Shown piece by piece: positions 25,196 to 34,317 of a stretch of DNA of 52,187 nucleotides. The stretch is taken from positions 1 to 52,187 of the forward strand of contig JAJDNW010000029.1 of NCBI GenBank assembly GCA_022340465.1, given 5' to 3'. Every line of letters starts with the position of its first letter. Position 1 is the stretch's first letter. The notes beneath the pieces are model-generated. The model was not told where the DNA came from. It searched no databases and saw nothing but the letters and a program-made list of their open reading frames with translations. A program made the position numbers and the translations under genes. Source of the stretch: Deltaproteobacteria bacterium (GTDB lineage: Bacteria; Desulfobacterota; Desulfobacteria; Desulfobacterales; B30-G6).

Positions 25196-26542
25196 ATGCA
25201 AATCATCAAAACAAGGCCTTCTATCATTGCCCTGACAGCAGCCGTTCTACTGACCGGGCTGGTGTTCGCAAGCTGTGATCGATCGACGGAATTTAGGCCG
25301 CCTCGAGCGGTTCCCGAAGTATCGACGGTCACGGTTGACGCATGCATGCTCCTGCTGACCACCGAACTGCCCGGCCGCACGTCCGCTTACCGTACTGCGG
25401 AAATTCGTCCCCAGGTCAGCGGCTTGATTCTAAAACGCCTGTTTGAGGAAGGGTCCGCTATCAAGGCGGGACAGGTGCTTTACCAGATCGACCCCGCCCC
25501 TTTTCAGGCCGCTTTGGACAGTGCCGAGGCAAATAAAACGGTGATGCTCACGGCCACCGAACAGGCGCGGGCGGCATTGAAAGCGAGCCAGGCCGAGGTT
25601 GCCCGTTTGAAAGATGCCCTGGCCCTAGCGAAAACGAACAATGAGCGCTACGAGGAAGCGTTCAAGGACAATGCCATTTCCGCCATCCAGAGGGACCAGG
25701 CCGCCACCGAGGTGAAAACCACGGAATCCTCACTGCGGGCTGCGGAAGCGCAGGTCGAAAGCAGCCGCCAGGCGGTGGCTGCAGCCCAGGCCGGCATTCA
25801 GCAGTCCGAAGCGACACTGAAGACCATGAGAATCAATTTGGGATATACAAAGATGACGGCACCCATCTCCGGCCGCATCGGCAAATCCAGCGTAACCGAA
25901 GGTGCCATCGTCACGGCCTATCAGCCGGTCCCCCTCGCCACGATCCAGCAGTTGGATCCCATCTATGTGGATGTGCCCCAATCCACCAGCGAGCTTCTGC
26001 GGTTGAAGCGTCGCGTTGCCGAAGGCCTGCTGCACAACGAAGGGAAGAATCAGAGCAAGGTCCAACTGATTATGGAAGACGGCTCGGCTTACCCTCTTGA
26101 GGGGACCCTGCAGTTTCAGGATGTCACGGTGAACCCGAGCACCGGTTCCGTGCTCTTGCGGGTGGTCTTCCCAAATCCTGACGGATTTCTCCTGCCGGGC
26201 ATGTTCGTGCGGGCGGTCATCCAGGAGGGACTGGACGAAGAGGCCATCCTGATTCCCCAGCAGGCGGTGTCGAGGGATCACAAGGGAAATCCCTATGCGT
26301 TGACGGTGGATGCCCAGGGCAAGGTCGGTCAGCGGATGCTCACCCTCGACCGGGCGATCGACGATCAGTGGCTGGTCGCATCGGGGCTAAATCCCGGTGA
26401 TCGGCTGATCGTCGAGGGACGGCAGCGGATACGGCCGGGTATGGCGGTTAAAACGGTGCCATTCGTTGAAAAAAAAGCCGGGCAGGATACGAGTGGTAAC
26501 GCCGGGGCACCGTCTGGAAAGAAAAGTCAAGGAGGCGCCTGA
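25196..26542 (+). CDS. RND efflux periplasmic adaptor (membrane fusion lipoprotein)
   Basis: A 448-residue AcrA/MexA-type adaptor linking the RND pump to the outer-membrane channel. An N-terminal hydrophobic segment ends FASC, a probable lipobox, so it is likely an inner-membrane-anchored lipoprotein. LPGRTSAYRTAEIRPQVSGLIL is the conserved lipoyl/barrel start, followed by a long alpha-helical hairpin (residues 95-205) and a second half-motif GYTKMTAPISGRIGKSSVTEGAIV. ATG 25196 is preferred over TTG 25172 because GGAAGG lies 7-8 nt before it. Its stop overlaps the start of the pump gene. Confidence 0.93.
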   Translation: MQIIKTRPSIIALTAAVLLTGLVFASCDRSTEFRPPRAVPEVSTVTVDACMLLLTTELPGRTSAYRTAEIRPQVSGLILKRLFEEGSAIKAGQVLYQIDPAPFQAALDSAEANKTVMLTATEQARAALKASQAEVARLKDALALAKTNNERYEEAFKDNAISAIQRDQAATEVKTTESSLRAAEAQVESSRQAVAAAQAGIQQSEATLKTMRINLGYTKMTAPISGRIGKSSVTEGAIVTAYQPVPLATIQQLDPIYVDVPQSTSELLRLKRRVAEGLLHNEGKNQSKVQLIMEDGSAYPLEGTLQFQDVTVNPSTGSVLLRVVFPNPDGFLLPGMFVRAVIQEGLDEEAILIPQQAVSRDHKGNPYALTVDAQGKVGQRMLTLDRAIDDQWLVASGLNPGDRLIVEGRQRIRPGMAVKTVPFVEKKAGQDTSGNAGAPSGKKSQGGA

Positions 26543-29500
26543 TGTTGTCACGGTTTTTCCTGGACCGACCGGTATTTGCCTGGGTTATCGCCATTGCCAT
26601 CATGGCCGCCGGCATCCTGGCGATTTACAATCTGCCCGTGTCGCAGTACCCCCCGATCGCGCCGCCGTCCATCGCCATCGATGCCTCCTATCCCGGTGCA
26701 TCGGCGGAAACCGTCGAAAACACGGTGACGCAGATTGTCGAGCAAAAAATGACCGGGTTGAGCGATATGCTTTATCTGTCCGGTACCAGTTCCTCTTCCG
26801 GCTCCGCCAGAGTCGAGTTGACCTTTAAGCCCGGAACCGACCCGGATCTGGCCTGGGCCAAGGTACAGAACAAACTCCAGCTCGCCATGGCCAGCCTTCC
26901 CGATGTGGTCCAGCGCCAGGGCGTCCGGGTCGCGAAGTCGACCCGGAACTACCTGATCATCGTGGGGCTGATATCGGAAGACGGCAGCATGGATGGTGAC
27001 GACCTGCGCGACTATGCCCAGTCGAACCTGGAAAAGATTATGGCCAGGGTCCCGGGCGTGGGTGAGGTCCAGATCTTCGGTTCCCAGTATGCGATGCGGA
27101 TCTGGGTAAATCCCGACAAGTTGACCAGTTTTAACCTGACCATGGAAGACGTCATTGCGGCCCTGCGAACCTACAACGTGGAGGTGTCCGCCGGACAGCT
27201 GGGCGGGGCTCCCGCGGTGGAGGGGCAGCGGATGAACGCCGCCATCGTCGTGCAGCACCTGCTGCAGACCCCGGAAGAATTTTCCGCCATACCCATTCGC
27301 ACGAATCCCGACGGCTCCGTTGTTCGCGTCAAGAACATCGGGAGGACCGAGCTCGGCACCGAGCAGTACAGTGTCACCAGTTCTTATAACGGCAAGCCCT
27401 CGGCAGGCATGGCCATCAGGCAGGCCGCCGGTGCCAATGCCCTGGAAACGGCCAATGCCGTCAGACAAAAACTGGAGGAGATGAGTCACTACTTTCCCCC
27501 CGGCATGAAGGTGATTTATCCTTACGACACCACCCCCTTTACCAGGGTGGCTATCGAGGAAGTGGTCAAAACCCTGTTTGAAGCGATTCTGCTTGTGTTT
27601 GTGATCATGTACCTTTTCATGGGAACCTTCCGGGCTACCCTGATACCCACCATCGCGGTGCCGGTGGTGCTGCTGGGTACCTTTGCGATTCTGGGCTTTT
27701 TCGGGTTTTCCATCAACATGCTGACCATGTTTGCCATGGTACTGGCCATCGGACTGCTGGTGGACGACGCCATCGTGGTGGTGGAAAATGTGGAACGGAT
27801 CATGAGCGAGGAGGGACTCCCCCCAAAGGAGGCGACGGCCAAATCGATGGATCAAATCACCACCGCACTGATCGGCATCGGGCTGGTGCTCGCAGCGGTT
27901 TTTGGCCCTATGGCCTTCTTCCCAGGGTCCACCGGCATCATTTACCGGCAGTTCGCCTTGACGATTGCCTCTGCGATGCTGCTGTCGGTTGTCGTCGCCC
28001 TGATTCTGACCCCCGTGCTTTGCGCTTCACTCCTCAAACCGGTGCCGAAAGGGCACGAACCGGCGGATAACGCCGTTTTTTTTCTGCGCCCGTTTTTCAG
28101 ATGGTTTGACCGGGCCTTTTTCAGTACGCGCAATCTGTATGTCAGGCTGGTCGGCCACGCCCTGGCTTCGAAACTGCGCTATCTGATTCTCTTCGGACTG
28201 ATTGTGGGCGCCATGGGTTATCTCTTTCAGCGTATGCCCACGGCATATCTACCCGACGAAGACCAGGGCATCATGCTGGTCCAAGCCATCTTGCCATCAG
28301 GCTCCACCCTGGAACAGACCCAGCAGATTTTAGGGGAGGTCAGACACTATTTCCAGACACAGGAAAAAGAAGCGGTGGAGTCTTTCATGGCCATTTCCGG
28401 CATCAGTTTCGGCGGACAGGGACAAAACATGGGATTGGGTTTTACCAAGCTCAGAGACTGGGACCTGCGTCAAAGGCCCGATCTAAAGGTCGACGCCATT
28501 GCCGGCAGGACTATGCGGGCCTTTTCGCAGATAAAGGGCGCCATGGTGTTCGCATTCGCTCCCCCACCGGTTTCTGAATTGGGCAGTGCCACCGGGTTTG
28601 ATTTCCGGTTGCAGGATCGCGGCGGGATCGGCCATCAAAAACTGATGGAAGCACGCAATCAGCTTCTGGGCATGGCTGCCCAGGATCCGCGCTTGACGCG
28701 CGTTCGACCCAACGGCATGGAAGACGTACCGGAATACCGCATCGATGTGGACTGGGACAAGGCCGGGGCTTTGGGAATTCCCATCAGCTCAGTTAACAAC
28801 ACGGTCTCGGCCGCTTTTGGCAGCGCTTACGTCAACGACTTTATCCAGGCCGGACGGGTCAAGCGTGTCTTCGTGCAGGCGGATGCCCCGTACCGCATGA
28901 TGCCGAGTGATTTGAATAAACTCTATGTCCGCAACAACAAGGGCGAAATGGTGGCTTTCTCCTCCATTGCTTCCGGTCGATGGGCCATCGGTTCTCCGCA
29001 ACTGGAACGCTACAATGCCTTCTCCTCCATCAATATCTGGGGCGAGCCTTCACCGGGAAGGAGCTCGGGAGAGGCCATGCAGGCCATGGAGGAGATCGTT
29101 TCAAAATTGCCGCAGGGGATCGGCTTCGACTGGAGTGGACTTTCCTATCAGGAGCGCATGGCCAGCGCCCAGGCTCCCTTGCTGTACGCATTTTCCATTT
29201 TCGTCATTTTCCTGTGTCTGGCAGCGCTCTATGAAAGCTGGCCGATTCCCCTGGCCATTTTGCTGACCCTTCCTCTGGGGGTCATCGGCGGTGTCATTGC
29301 TTCGTTCATGCGGTCGATGCCCAATGACGTTTATTTTCAGATCGGCCTGCTGACCACCCTGGGCCTGACCACCAAGAATGCCATTCTGATCGTTCAATTC
29401 GCCAAGGCCAGGGTCGATGCGGGGGATCGGCTCATCCAGGCGACGCTCGAGGCCGCAAAATTGAGGCTGCGTCCCATCATCATGACCTCGCTGGCGTTCG

Positions 29501-29721
29501 GCTTCGGTGTGTTGCCGCTTGCCCTGGCGAGCGGTGCCGGTTCGGGTGCGCAAAGAGCGATCGGCACCGCTGTTCTGGGAGGCATGGTGACATCCACCCT
29601 CCTGGTGATCCTGTTTGCGCCGCTTTTTTACGTTTTAATCTATAAGGCACTGGGAAAACACAGAAAGCGTGTAACTATGAAGTATGTTGCTGAGAATTCA
29701 GTGGGGGGTGGAACCAAATGA
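26542..29721 (+). CDS. RND efflux transporter permease, HAE1 (AcrB) family
   Basis: A 1,059-residue proton-driven drug/hydrophobe exporter of the inner membrane. It has 12 predicted helices and two large periplasmic loops. The start FLDRPVFAWVIAIAIMAAGILAI is the family hallmark. The proton-relay aspartates are present in GLLVDDAIVVVENVERIM near residue 408. The segment GLTTKNAILIVQFAK near residue 945 corresponds to the AcrB TM10 lysine region. Length and domain order are complete. It overlaps the adaptor gene by 1 nt and the channel gene by 4 nt. Confidence 0.96.
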   Translation: MLSRFFLDRPVFAWVIAIAIMAAGILAIYNLPVSQYPPIAPPSIAIDASYPGASAETVENTVTQIVEQKMTGLSDMLYLSGTSSSSGSARVELTFKPGTDPDLAWAKVQNKLQLAMASLPDVVQRQGVRVAKSTRNYLIIVGLISEDGSMDGDDLRDYAQSNLEKIMARVPGVGEVQIFGSQYAMRIWVNPDKLTSFNLTMEDVIAALRTYNVEVSAGQLGGAPAVEGQRMNAAIVVQHLLQTPEEFSAIPIRTNPDGSVVRVKNIGRTELGTEQYSVTSSYNGKPSAGMAIRQAAGANALETANAVRQKLEEMSHYFPPGMKVIYPYDTTPFTRVAIEEVVKTLFEAILLVFVIMYLFMGTFRATLIPTIAVPVVLLGTFAILGFFGFSINMLTMFAMVLAIGLLVDDAIVVVENVERIMSEEGLPPKEATAKSMDQITTALIGIGLVLAAVFGPMAFFPGSTGIIYRQFALTIASAMLLSVVVALILTPVLCASLLKPVPKGHEPADNAVFFLRPFFRWFDRAFFSTRNLYVRLVGHALASKLRYLILFGLIVGAMGYLFQRMPTAYLPDEDQGIMLVQAILPSGSTLEQTQQILGEVRHYFQTQEKEAVESFMAISGISFGGQGQNMGLGFTKLRDWDLRQRPDLKVDAIAGRTMRAFSQIKGAMVFAFAPPPVSELGSATGFDFRLQDRGGIGHQKLMEARNQLLGMAAQDPRLTRVRPNGMEDVPEYRIDVDWDKAGALGIPISSVNNTVSAAFGSAYVNDFIQAGRVKRVFVQADAPYRMMPSDLNKLYVRNNKGEMVAFSSIASGRWAIGSPQLERYNAFSSINIWGEPSPGRSSGEAMQAMEEIVSKLPQGIGFDWSGLSYQERMASAQAPLLYAFSIFVIFLCLAALYESWPIPLAILLTLPLGVIGGVIASFMRSMPNDVYFQIGLLTTLGLTTKNAILIVQFAKARVDAGDRLIQATLEAAKLRLRPIIMTSLAFGFGVLPLALASGAGSGAQRAIGTAVLGGMVTSTLLVILFAPLFYVLIYKALGKHRKRVTMKYVAENSVGGGTK

Positions 29722-31127
29722 AGGCATCCATATTCTTGATGGGGGTTGGCATGGTTATGGCTTTGTACGGGTGCACGATGGCGCCCCGATACGAACAGCC
29801 GCCGGCACCGGTCCCCGCCGCGTGGCCCCAGGGTGCCGCCTACACGGACATGCGCGCCGGCTCGGAAACGGTGCCGGTGAACGATCTTGTGTGGAAAGAT
29901 TTTTTTAGCGACGATCAGCTGCAGCAAATCATTGAAACCGCCTTGAACAATAACCGCGACCTTCGGATTGCGGCCCTGAACGTGGAAAGGGCCCGCGGGC
30001 TCTACGGTATTCAACGGGCGGAACTGCTTCCTTCCGTGGATGCCTCCGGCGTGTACAGCAAGGAGCGCCGCTCATCCGATTTGATCACTCCGGGCTATCC
30101 GCGGACCTTCGAACAGTATAGTGTCAACCTCGGTGTCGCCGCGTGGGAGATCGATTTTTTCGGCCGTATTCGCAGTCTAAAGGACCAGGCACTGCAGAAT
30201 TATCTGGCCACCGAGCAGGCCCGCCGCAGCGCGCAGATTGCTCTGATTGCACAGGTGGCGAGGACGTATCTGCTCCTGGCGGCTGACAGGGAGAACCTGG
30301 CCCTGGCCCTGGCAACGTTTGAGGCCCAGCAATCCTCCTGTGATTTGATTCAGCGGCAATATGAAACCGGATTCACCACCAAGCTGGATCTGAGCCAAGC
30401 ACAAACCAGGCTGGAAGCGGCCCGGAGAGATATCCCCCGGTTCACCCAGATCGTCGCGCAGGATAACAATGCCTTGAATCTTCTGGCAGGCGCGGTGGTG
30501 TCGCAAGATCTTCTGCCCGAAGACATGAGCGCCATCCACCCACCCAAAGATGTTGCACCGGGCCTGCCTTCCGAAGCCCTTTTGTCTCGTCCCGACATCA
30601 TCGCGGCGGAACACAGGCTCAAAGGGGCCTATGCTTCCATCGGTGCGGCCAGGGCGGCCTTTTTCCCCCGTATTTCTTTGACGACTACGGTGGGGACGGC
30701 CAGCGATGAACTGTCGGGACTGTTCGGATCGACGGCCGATACCTGGAGCTTCGTCCCGCAGATCACCATGCCTATCTTTGATGGCCGCGTCTGGGCCGCC
30801 TTGCGGGTCAGCAAAACCGACCGGGAAATCATTTTGACCCAATATGAGAAATCGATCCAGACCGCTTTCAGGGAGGTTGCGGATGCCCTTGCCGTAAGGG
30901 GGACGATCAATCAACAAATAGCAGCACAGGAATCTCTGGTGGATGCGGTTGCCGAAACCTATCGCCTTTCAGAGAAACGCTATAAAATGGGGATCGACAG
31001 CTATCTGAACGTTCTCGATGCCCAGCGCTCTCTCTATGCCCAACAGCAGGTGCTGATCAGGCTGCGCTTGACCGAACTCGAAAACCGGGTGGTGCTTTAC
31101 CAGGTCTTGGGAGGAGGGGCCGGATAG
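29718..31127 (+). CDS. Outer-membrane efflux channel lipoprotein (NodT/OprM family)
   Basis: A 469-residue TolC-like channel. The lipobox ALYGC (Cys20) follows an N-terminal hydrophobic stretch, and MAPRYEQPPAP is the typical start of mature NodT-family proteins. Two TolC repeats are seen, each with long coiled helices (LNNNRDLRIAALNVERARGLYGIQRAELLPSV; LSRPDIIAAEHRLKGAYASIGAARAAFFP). It ends the three-gene efflux operon. GGGGCC-GGATA-GGCCCC near the stop may be a weak terminator. Confidence 0.94.
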   Translation: MKASIFLMGVGMVMALYGCTMAPRYEQPPAPVPAAWPQGAAYTDMRAGSETVPVNDLVWKDFFSDDQLQQIIETALNNNRDLRIAALNVERARGLYGIQRAELLPSVDASGVYSKERRSSDLITPGYPRTFEQYSVNLGVAAWEIDFFGRIRSLKDQALQNYLATEQARRSAQIALIAQVARTYLLLAADRENLALALATFEAQQSSCDLIQRQYETGFTTKLDLSQAQTRLEAARRDIPRFTQIVAQDNNALNLLAGAVVSQDLLPEDMSAIHPPKDVAPGLPSEALLSRPDIIAAEHRLKGAYASIGAARAAFFPRISLTTTVGTASDELSGLFGSTADTWSFVPQITMPIFDGRVWAALRVSKTDREIILTQYEKSIQTAFREVADALAVRGTINQQIAAQESLVDAVAETYRLSEKRYKMGIDSYLNVLDAQRSLYAQQQVLIRLRLTELENRVVLYQVLGGGAG

Positions 31128-31190
31128 GCCCCAAGGCCCTCTCTTTTCCATACTGAAAGAGGATATCAACCGCGACAGGGGGGAAGAAAA

Positions 31191-32357
31191 ATGACACAGC
31201 AATTACATCCGACGACCACCGCACCCGACAAAAATGAAATGTCCGGCAGATTGGCAAAGGTCAGGGAAATGATGGCAGCGCAACAATTGGATTACTACAT
31301 CGCATACGACCCGGTAAATGTGTACTACCTGACCAATTTCTACAACTACGTGCATGAAAGGCCCTTTATTTTAGTCATCGGCAAAGCAGGGGCGCCAAAA
31401 TTCCTGGTTCCAAAACTTGAAATACCGCATGTGCAAAGCCGTGCCAAATGTGATCTGGAATTGGTGCAGTATTTTGAATATCCCGCGCCTGAAGGTGAGA
31501 ACTGGCATGACTATTACCGGTCCGTGATCGACGAGAACGCACGTGTCGGTGTCGAATCCGCCATGACGCTAGAGATATACGACCAGACACCGGGCAACAA
31601 GATTAAAACCGATATCATAGACGACGTCCGATTTATCAAGACGGATTTCGAAATCGGTCGTTATGTCCATGCCTGTGACGTGTTGAAAGCGGGTTTTAAC
31701 AAGCTCCTGGAGGTCTGCCGGCCCGGAAAGATGATGATCGAACTTTACAGCGCACTGACACAGGAGATGATGGGCAAGGCCATCATGGAAATCCCGGAGC
31801 TCAATCCCTTGATAACAACCGTAAAAGGCGTGGCCCAACCCCCGAGCATTTCGCACGATCCCCACAATTTTACCAACCTCTTTCTCTCCATGGAAAACGG
31901 CGGGCCGCATGTGACCCTGCTTGCCGGGCAGGTCGACGGATGCGGCGTCGAGCTCGAGAGAACCTTTTTTCTCGGCACGGTTCCCGAAGCCGCCAAAAAG
32001 CCCTTCAACGCTATGCTGGAAGCCAGGAGCATGACCTACGATCAACTGAAACCGGGGGCCAATATGGCCGAGATCGACAGGAAGGCCAACGAATTTTTCA
32101 AGAAAGCCGGTTACGGGGAGAACCTGTTGCACCGGACAGGGCACGGAATGGGAATCACGGGACACGAGGGGCCTTTTCTGGCGGAAGGGTATGACCGTGA
32201 ACTCGAGGCGGGCATGATGGTCAGTGTCGAACCGGGCATCTATTTTCCGGGATTGGGAGGATTCAGGCATTCGGATACGGTACTGATTACCGAAGATGGT
32301 TATGCCAAGCTGACCGACGCCCCGGATTCGATGGAAGCGCTGACCATACCTTTATAA
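31191..32357 (+). CDS. M24 (pita-bread) family protein with altered metal ligands
   Basis: A 388-residue two-domain protein of the Xaa-Pro peptidase/creatinase family. The N-terminal creatinase-type domain spans about 10-150 (MMAAQQLDYYIAYDPVNVYYLTNF). The M24 domain keeps HRTGHGMGITGHEGPF and VSVEPGIYFPG. The two metal aspartates of active M24 peptidases are changed: the region reads VTLLAGQVDGCGVELERTFF. The last glutamate is also replaced (GGFRHSDTVLIT, usually RIEDTV). It may therefore work as a metal-independent hydrolase, as creatinase does, rather than as a peptidase. A GGGGGGAAG ribosome binding site precedes the ATG. It stands alone between the efflux operon and a convergent gene. 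Confidence 0.85.
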   Translation: MTQQLHPTTTAPDKNEMSGRLAKVREMMAAQQLDYYIAYDPVNVYYLTNFYNYVHERPFILVIGKAGAPKFLVPKLEIPHVQSRAKCDLELVQYFEYPAPEGENWHDYYRSVIDENARVGVESAMTLEIYDQTPGNKIKTDIIDDVRFIKTDFEIGRYVHACDVLKAGFNKLLEVCRPGKMMIELYSALTQEMMGKAIMEIPELNPLITTVKGVAQPPSISHDPHNFTNLFLSMENGGPHVTLLAGQVDGCGVELERTFFLGTVPEAAKKPFNAMLEARSMTYDQLKPGANMAEIDRKANEFFKKAGYGENLLHRTGHGMGITGHEGPFLAEGYDRELEAGMMVSVEPGIYFPGLGGFRHSDTVLITEDGYAKLTDAPDSMEALTIPL

Positions 32358-32358
32358 G

Positions 32359-32402
32359 CATAAAATCGTGTCCCACGATTTTATGATACGCGACTGCGTC
32401 GC
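32359..32402 (+). terminator. Stop-proximal hairpin pair after the M24 gene
   Basis: CATAAAATCGTG-TCC-CACGATTTTATG (32359-32385) is a perfect 12-bp stem starting 1 nt after the stop. GCGAC-TGC-GTCGC follows at 32390-32402. It repeats the two-hairpin layout seen after other genes here. Confidence 0.6.
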
Positions 32403-32530
32403 TCCTATGCGAAAGAACAAAATTCATATTCCTGAAGCAAGCTGCAGGGTATTTCGGAATGTTGCCGAAATCCTTCGGATTCCGGTATCGCTCTTCCACA
32501 AATAAATGAATCCTTATCTATATTTTCGTT

Positions 32531-34249
32531 TTACGGCGCCTGCCGGACGTGAAGGGTGCGCATGCGGTTGATGGCCCCTGCGAGCTCGAAGGCCCTGAAG
32601 GCGGCGATATCCCCGGTCAAATAGGGTGTCAGGCATTCCAGGCCCCCGGCGGCCACGTCCTTCAGCACACAATCGACCACCTCCCTGAGGGTGCGCTGCC
32701 CGTCCATGTGACGCACGGCCCGGTGCATGCCGTGGGCCAGGCCCCGGGTCTGGGCGCTGTCGACGATCTGTTCCAGGTCACCCAGGTCGATGCGGGTGCG
32801 GCCAAACAGGATTTCCTTTCTTCGGGGGGCGGCGATTTTGGTTCGCCGGTGCTGGCTAAAAGGGTCGAAGCCCTGTTTCAAGGGGATGCGTTTTTTCAGC
32901 GCGCCGAACGGTTCGCCCCCTTCTGCGATGCGGCCGGTGTCGTTTTCCGCGGCGATGTCGTGCGCTCTTTCGGTGACGTCTTCGGGCCGGTAGTTGTTCA
33001 TGCGGATGACGGTGTCGGCCGCCTGAAAGTAATCCCCGGACCCGCCCATCACCAGCACGGTCGAAATGCCCAGATCATCGTAGAGTTGACGCACCCTGTC
33101 CACGAAGGGCGTGATGGGTTCGTTGGCCTTCTCCACCAGCATCTGCATGCGCCGGTCGCGAATCATGAAGTTGGTGGCCGAGGTGTCCTCGTCCAGGAGC
33201 AGGACTTTCGCGCCCGTTTCGATGGCCTCGGATATGTTGGCGGCCTGGGAGGTGCTGCCGCTGGCGTTGGCGGTGAAAAAGGCGTTGGTGTCCTTCTTGA
33301 ACGGCAGATTGTCGATAAAGGGCGAGATGTCTACGCCGGCCACGGATCGACCGTCGGCGGCCCTGATTTTAACGGCTGCTTCGAGGCTGACCGTCATTTC
33401 CCGACCGTCGCCGGGCAGGTGGTTGTAAACGCCCAGTTCCAGGGCGTTGAGCAGGGTCGACTTGCCGTGAAAACCGCCGCCGACAATCAGGGTAACCCCT
33501 TGGGGAATGCCCATCCCGCTGACAATGCCGCGGTTGGGCAGGCGCACTTTCGTTTTAAGGCTTGCCGGCGATTCAAAGCGGACGGCGAGACGTTCCTTCA
33601 GAGGTCCGGGATCGATGCCGCTGGCCCGCGGCAGGAGGGATCCGTCGCCCACGAAGCCGACCAGGCCCCTGTCGGCAATGATCCGGCGGAGGGTGTGTGC
33701 GTCTTCGGCCGTTTCGATGTGCTCCATGACCGCGGGCATGCTCAGGCTGCGGGCATAAAGCGATGCCTGCACGATTTTGGGGAGTTCCTCAAAAAACATG
33801 GCCCGTGCGTGCCGCCCGGATATTTTCCTGCCGACCGCCGGCAGGCCCATGAAGAAGCGCGCTTCCACCAACCGGTCATCCACGGCCATGGCGGTACGGG
33901 CCAGGATTTCCTGCGGGGGCCTGTCGATGGTGATCAGGCCGCTTTTGCCGGTTCCCCGCTCGCCCCGGGCAATGCGTGTGCAGCTGTGATGAAAGCTTCT
34001 GGTAAGATAGTCGCAAAGAGCGGTTTGCCGGCTGGGACTGGCGGTGGTTTCCGGACCGAAGCCGGAAACCGGACGCATCACGCGGGCGCGGATCCTCGAC
34101 GGGGCGGCGAAGGGATCGCCCTGGACATGATCGACAAAAAGCCTGAAGCCAGGAAAATCATAGACCCCCTCGATTTCCTTGTAGGTTTTATAGCCTCTGC
34201 CGTCGATGCGACGGAGGGTCTTTTCAAGATGGGAGCTCTCTTCGGTCAT
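32531..34249 (-). CDS. Predicted ATPase of the ABC class
   Basis: A 572-residue soluble protein of the ABC-ATPase family (probably PF09818). The Walker A is GGGFHGKSTLLNALELGVYNH, Walker B is AKVLLLDEDTSATNFMIRD, and a switch-like VLVMGGSGDYFQAADTVI follows. There is no membrane domain. Members are widespread but uncharacterised; they resemble SMC/RecF-type ATPases more than transporters. It lies 68 nt downstream of the selenoprotein gene on the same strand and may belong to that operon. Its C-terminal part (residues 450-560) is helical with no known motif. Confidence 0.85.
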   Translation of the reverse strand: MTEESSHLEKTLRRIDGRGYKTYKEIEGVYDFPGFRLFVDHVQGDPFAAPSRIRARVMRPVSGFGPETTASPSRQTALCDYLTRSFHHSCTRIARGERGTGKSGLITIDRPPQEILARTAMAVDDRLVEARFFMGLPAVGRKISGRHARAMFFEELPKIVQASLYARSLSMPAVMEHIETAEDAHTLRRIIADRGLVGFVGDGSLLPRASGIDPGPLKERLAVRFESPASLKTKVRLPNRGIVSGMGIPQGVTLIVGGGFHGKSTLLNALELGVYNHLPGDGREMTVSLEAAVKIRAADGRSVAGVDISPFIDNLPFKKDTNAFFTANASGSTSQAANISEAIETGAKVLLLDEDTSATNFMIRDRRMQMLVEKANEPITPFVDRVRQLYDDLGISTVLVMGGSGDYFQAADTVIRMNNYRPEDVTERAHDIAAENDTGRIAEGGEPFGALKKRIPLKQGFDPFSQHRRTKIAAPRRKEILFGRTRIDLGDLEQIVDSAQTRGLAHGMHRAVRHMDGQRTLREVVDCVLKDVAAGGLECLTPYLTGDIAAFRAFELAGAINRMRTLHVRQAP

Positions 34250-34317
34250 GGGTCATCCTCCCAACATCGCCGGCGCTTGGCAAGATAGCGTTCCGACATC
34301 CAGGTCGCTGTCGCGGT

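Noticed and set aside
32549-34288. A 579-codon open frame on the plus strand opposite the ABC-class ATPase
   Set aside because: It is the antisense shadow of a clear coding gene; the composition is low-complexity (Gly/His/Ala-rich) and no motif is recognisable.
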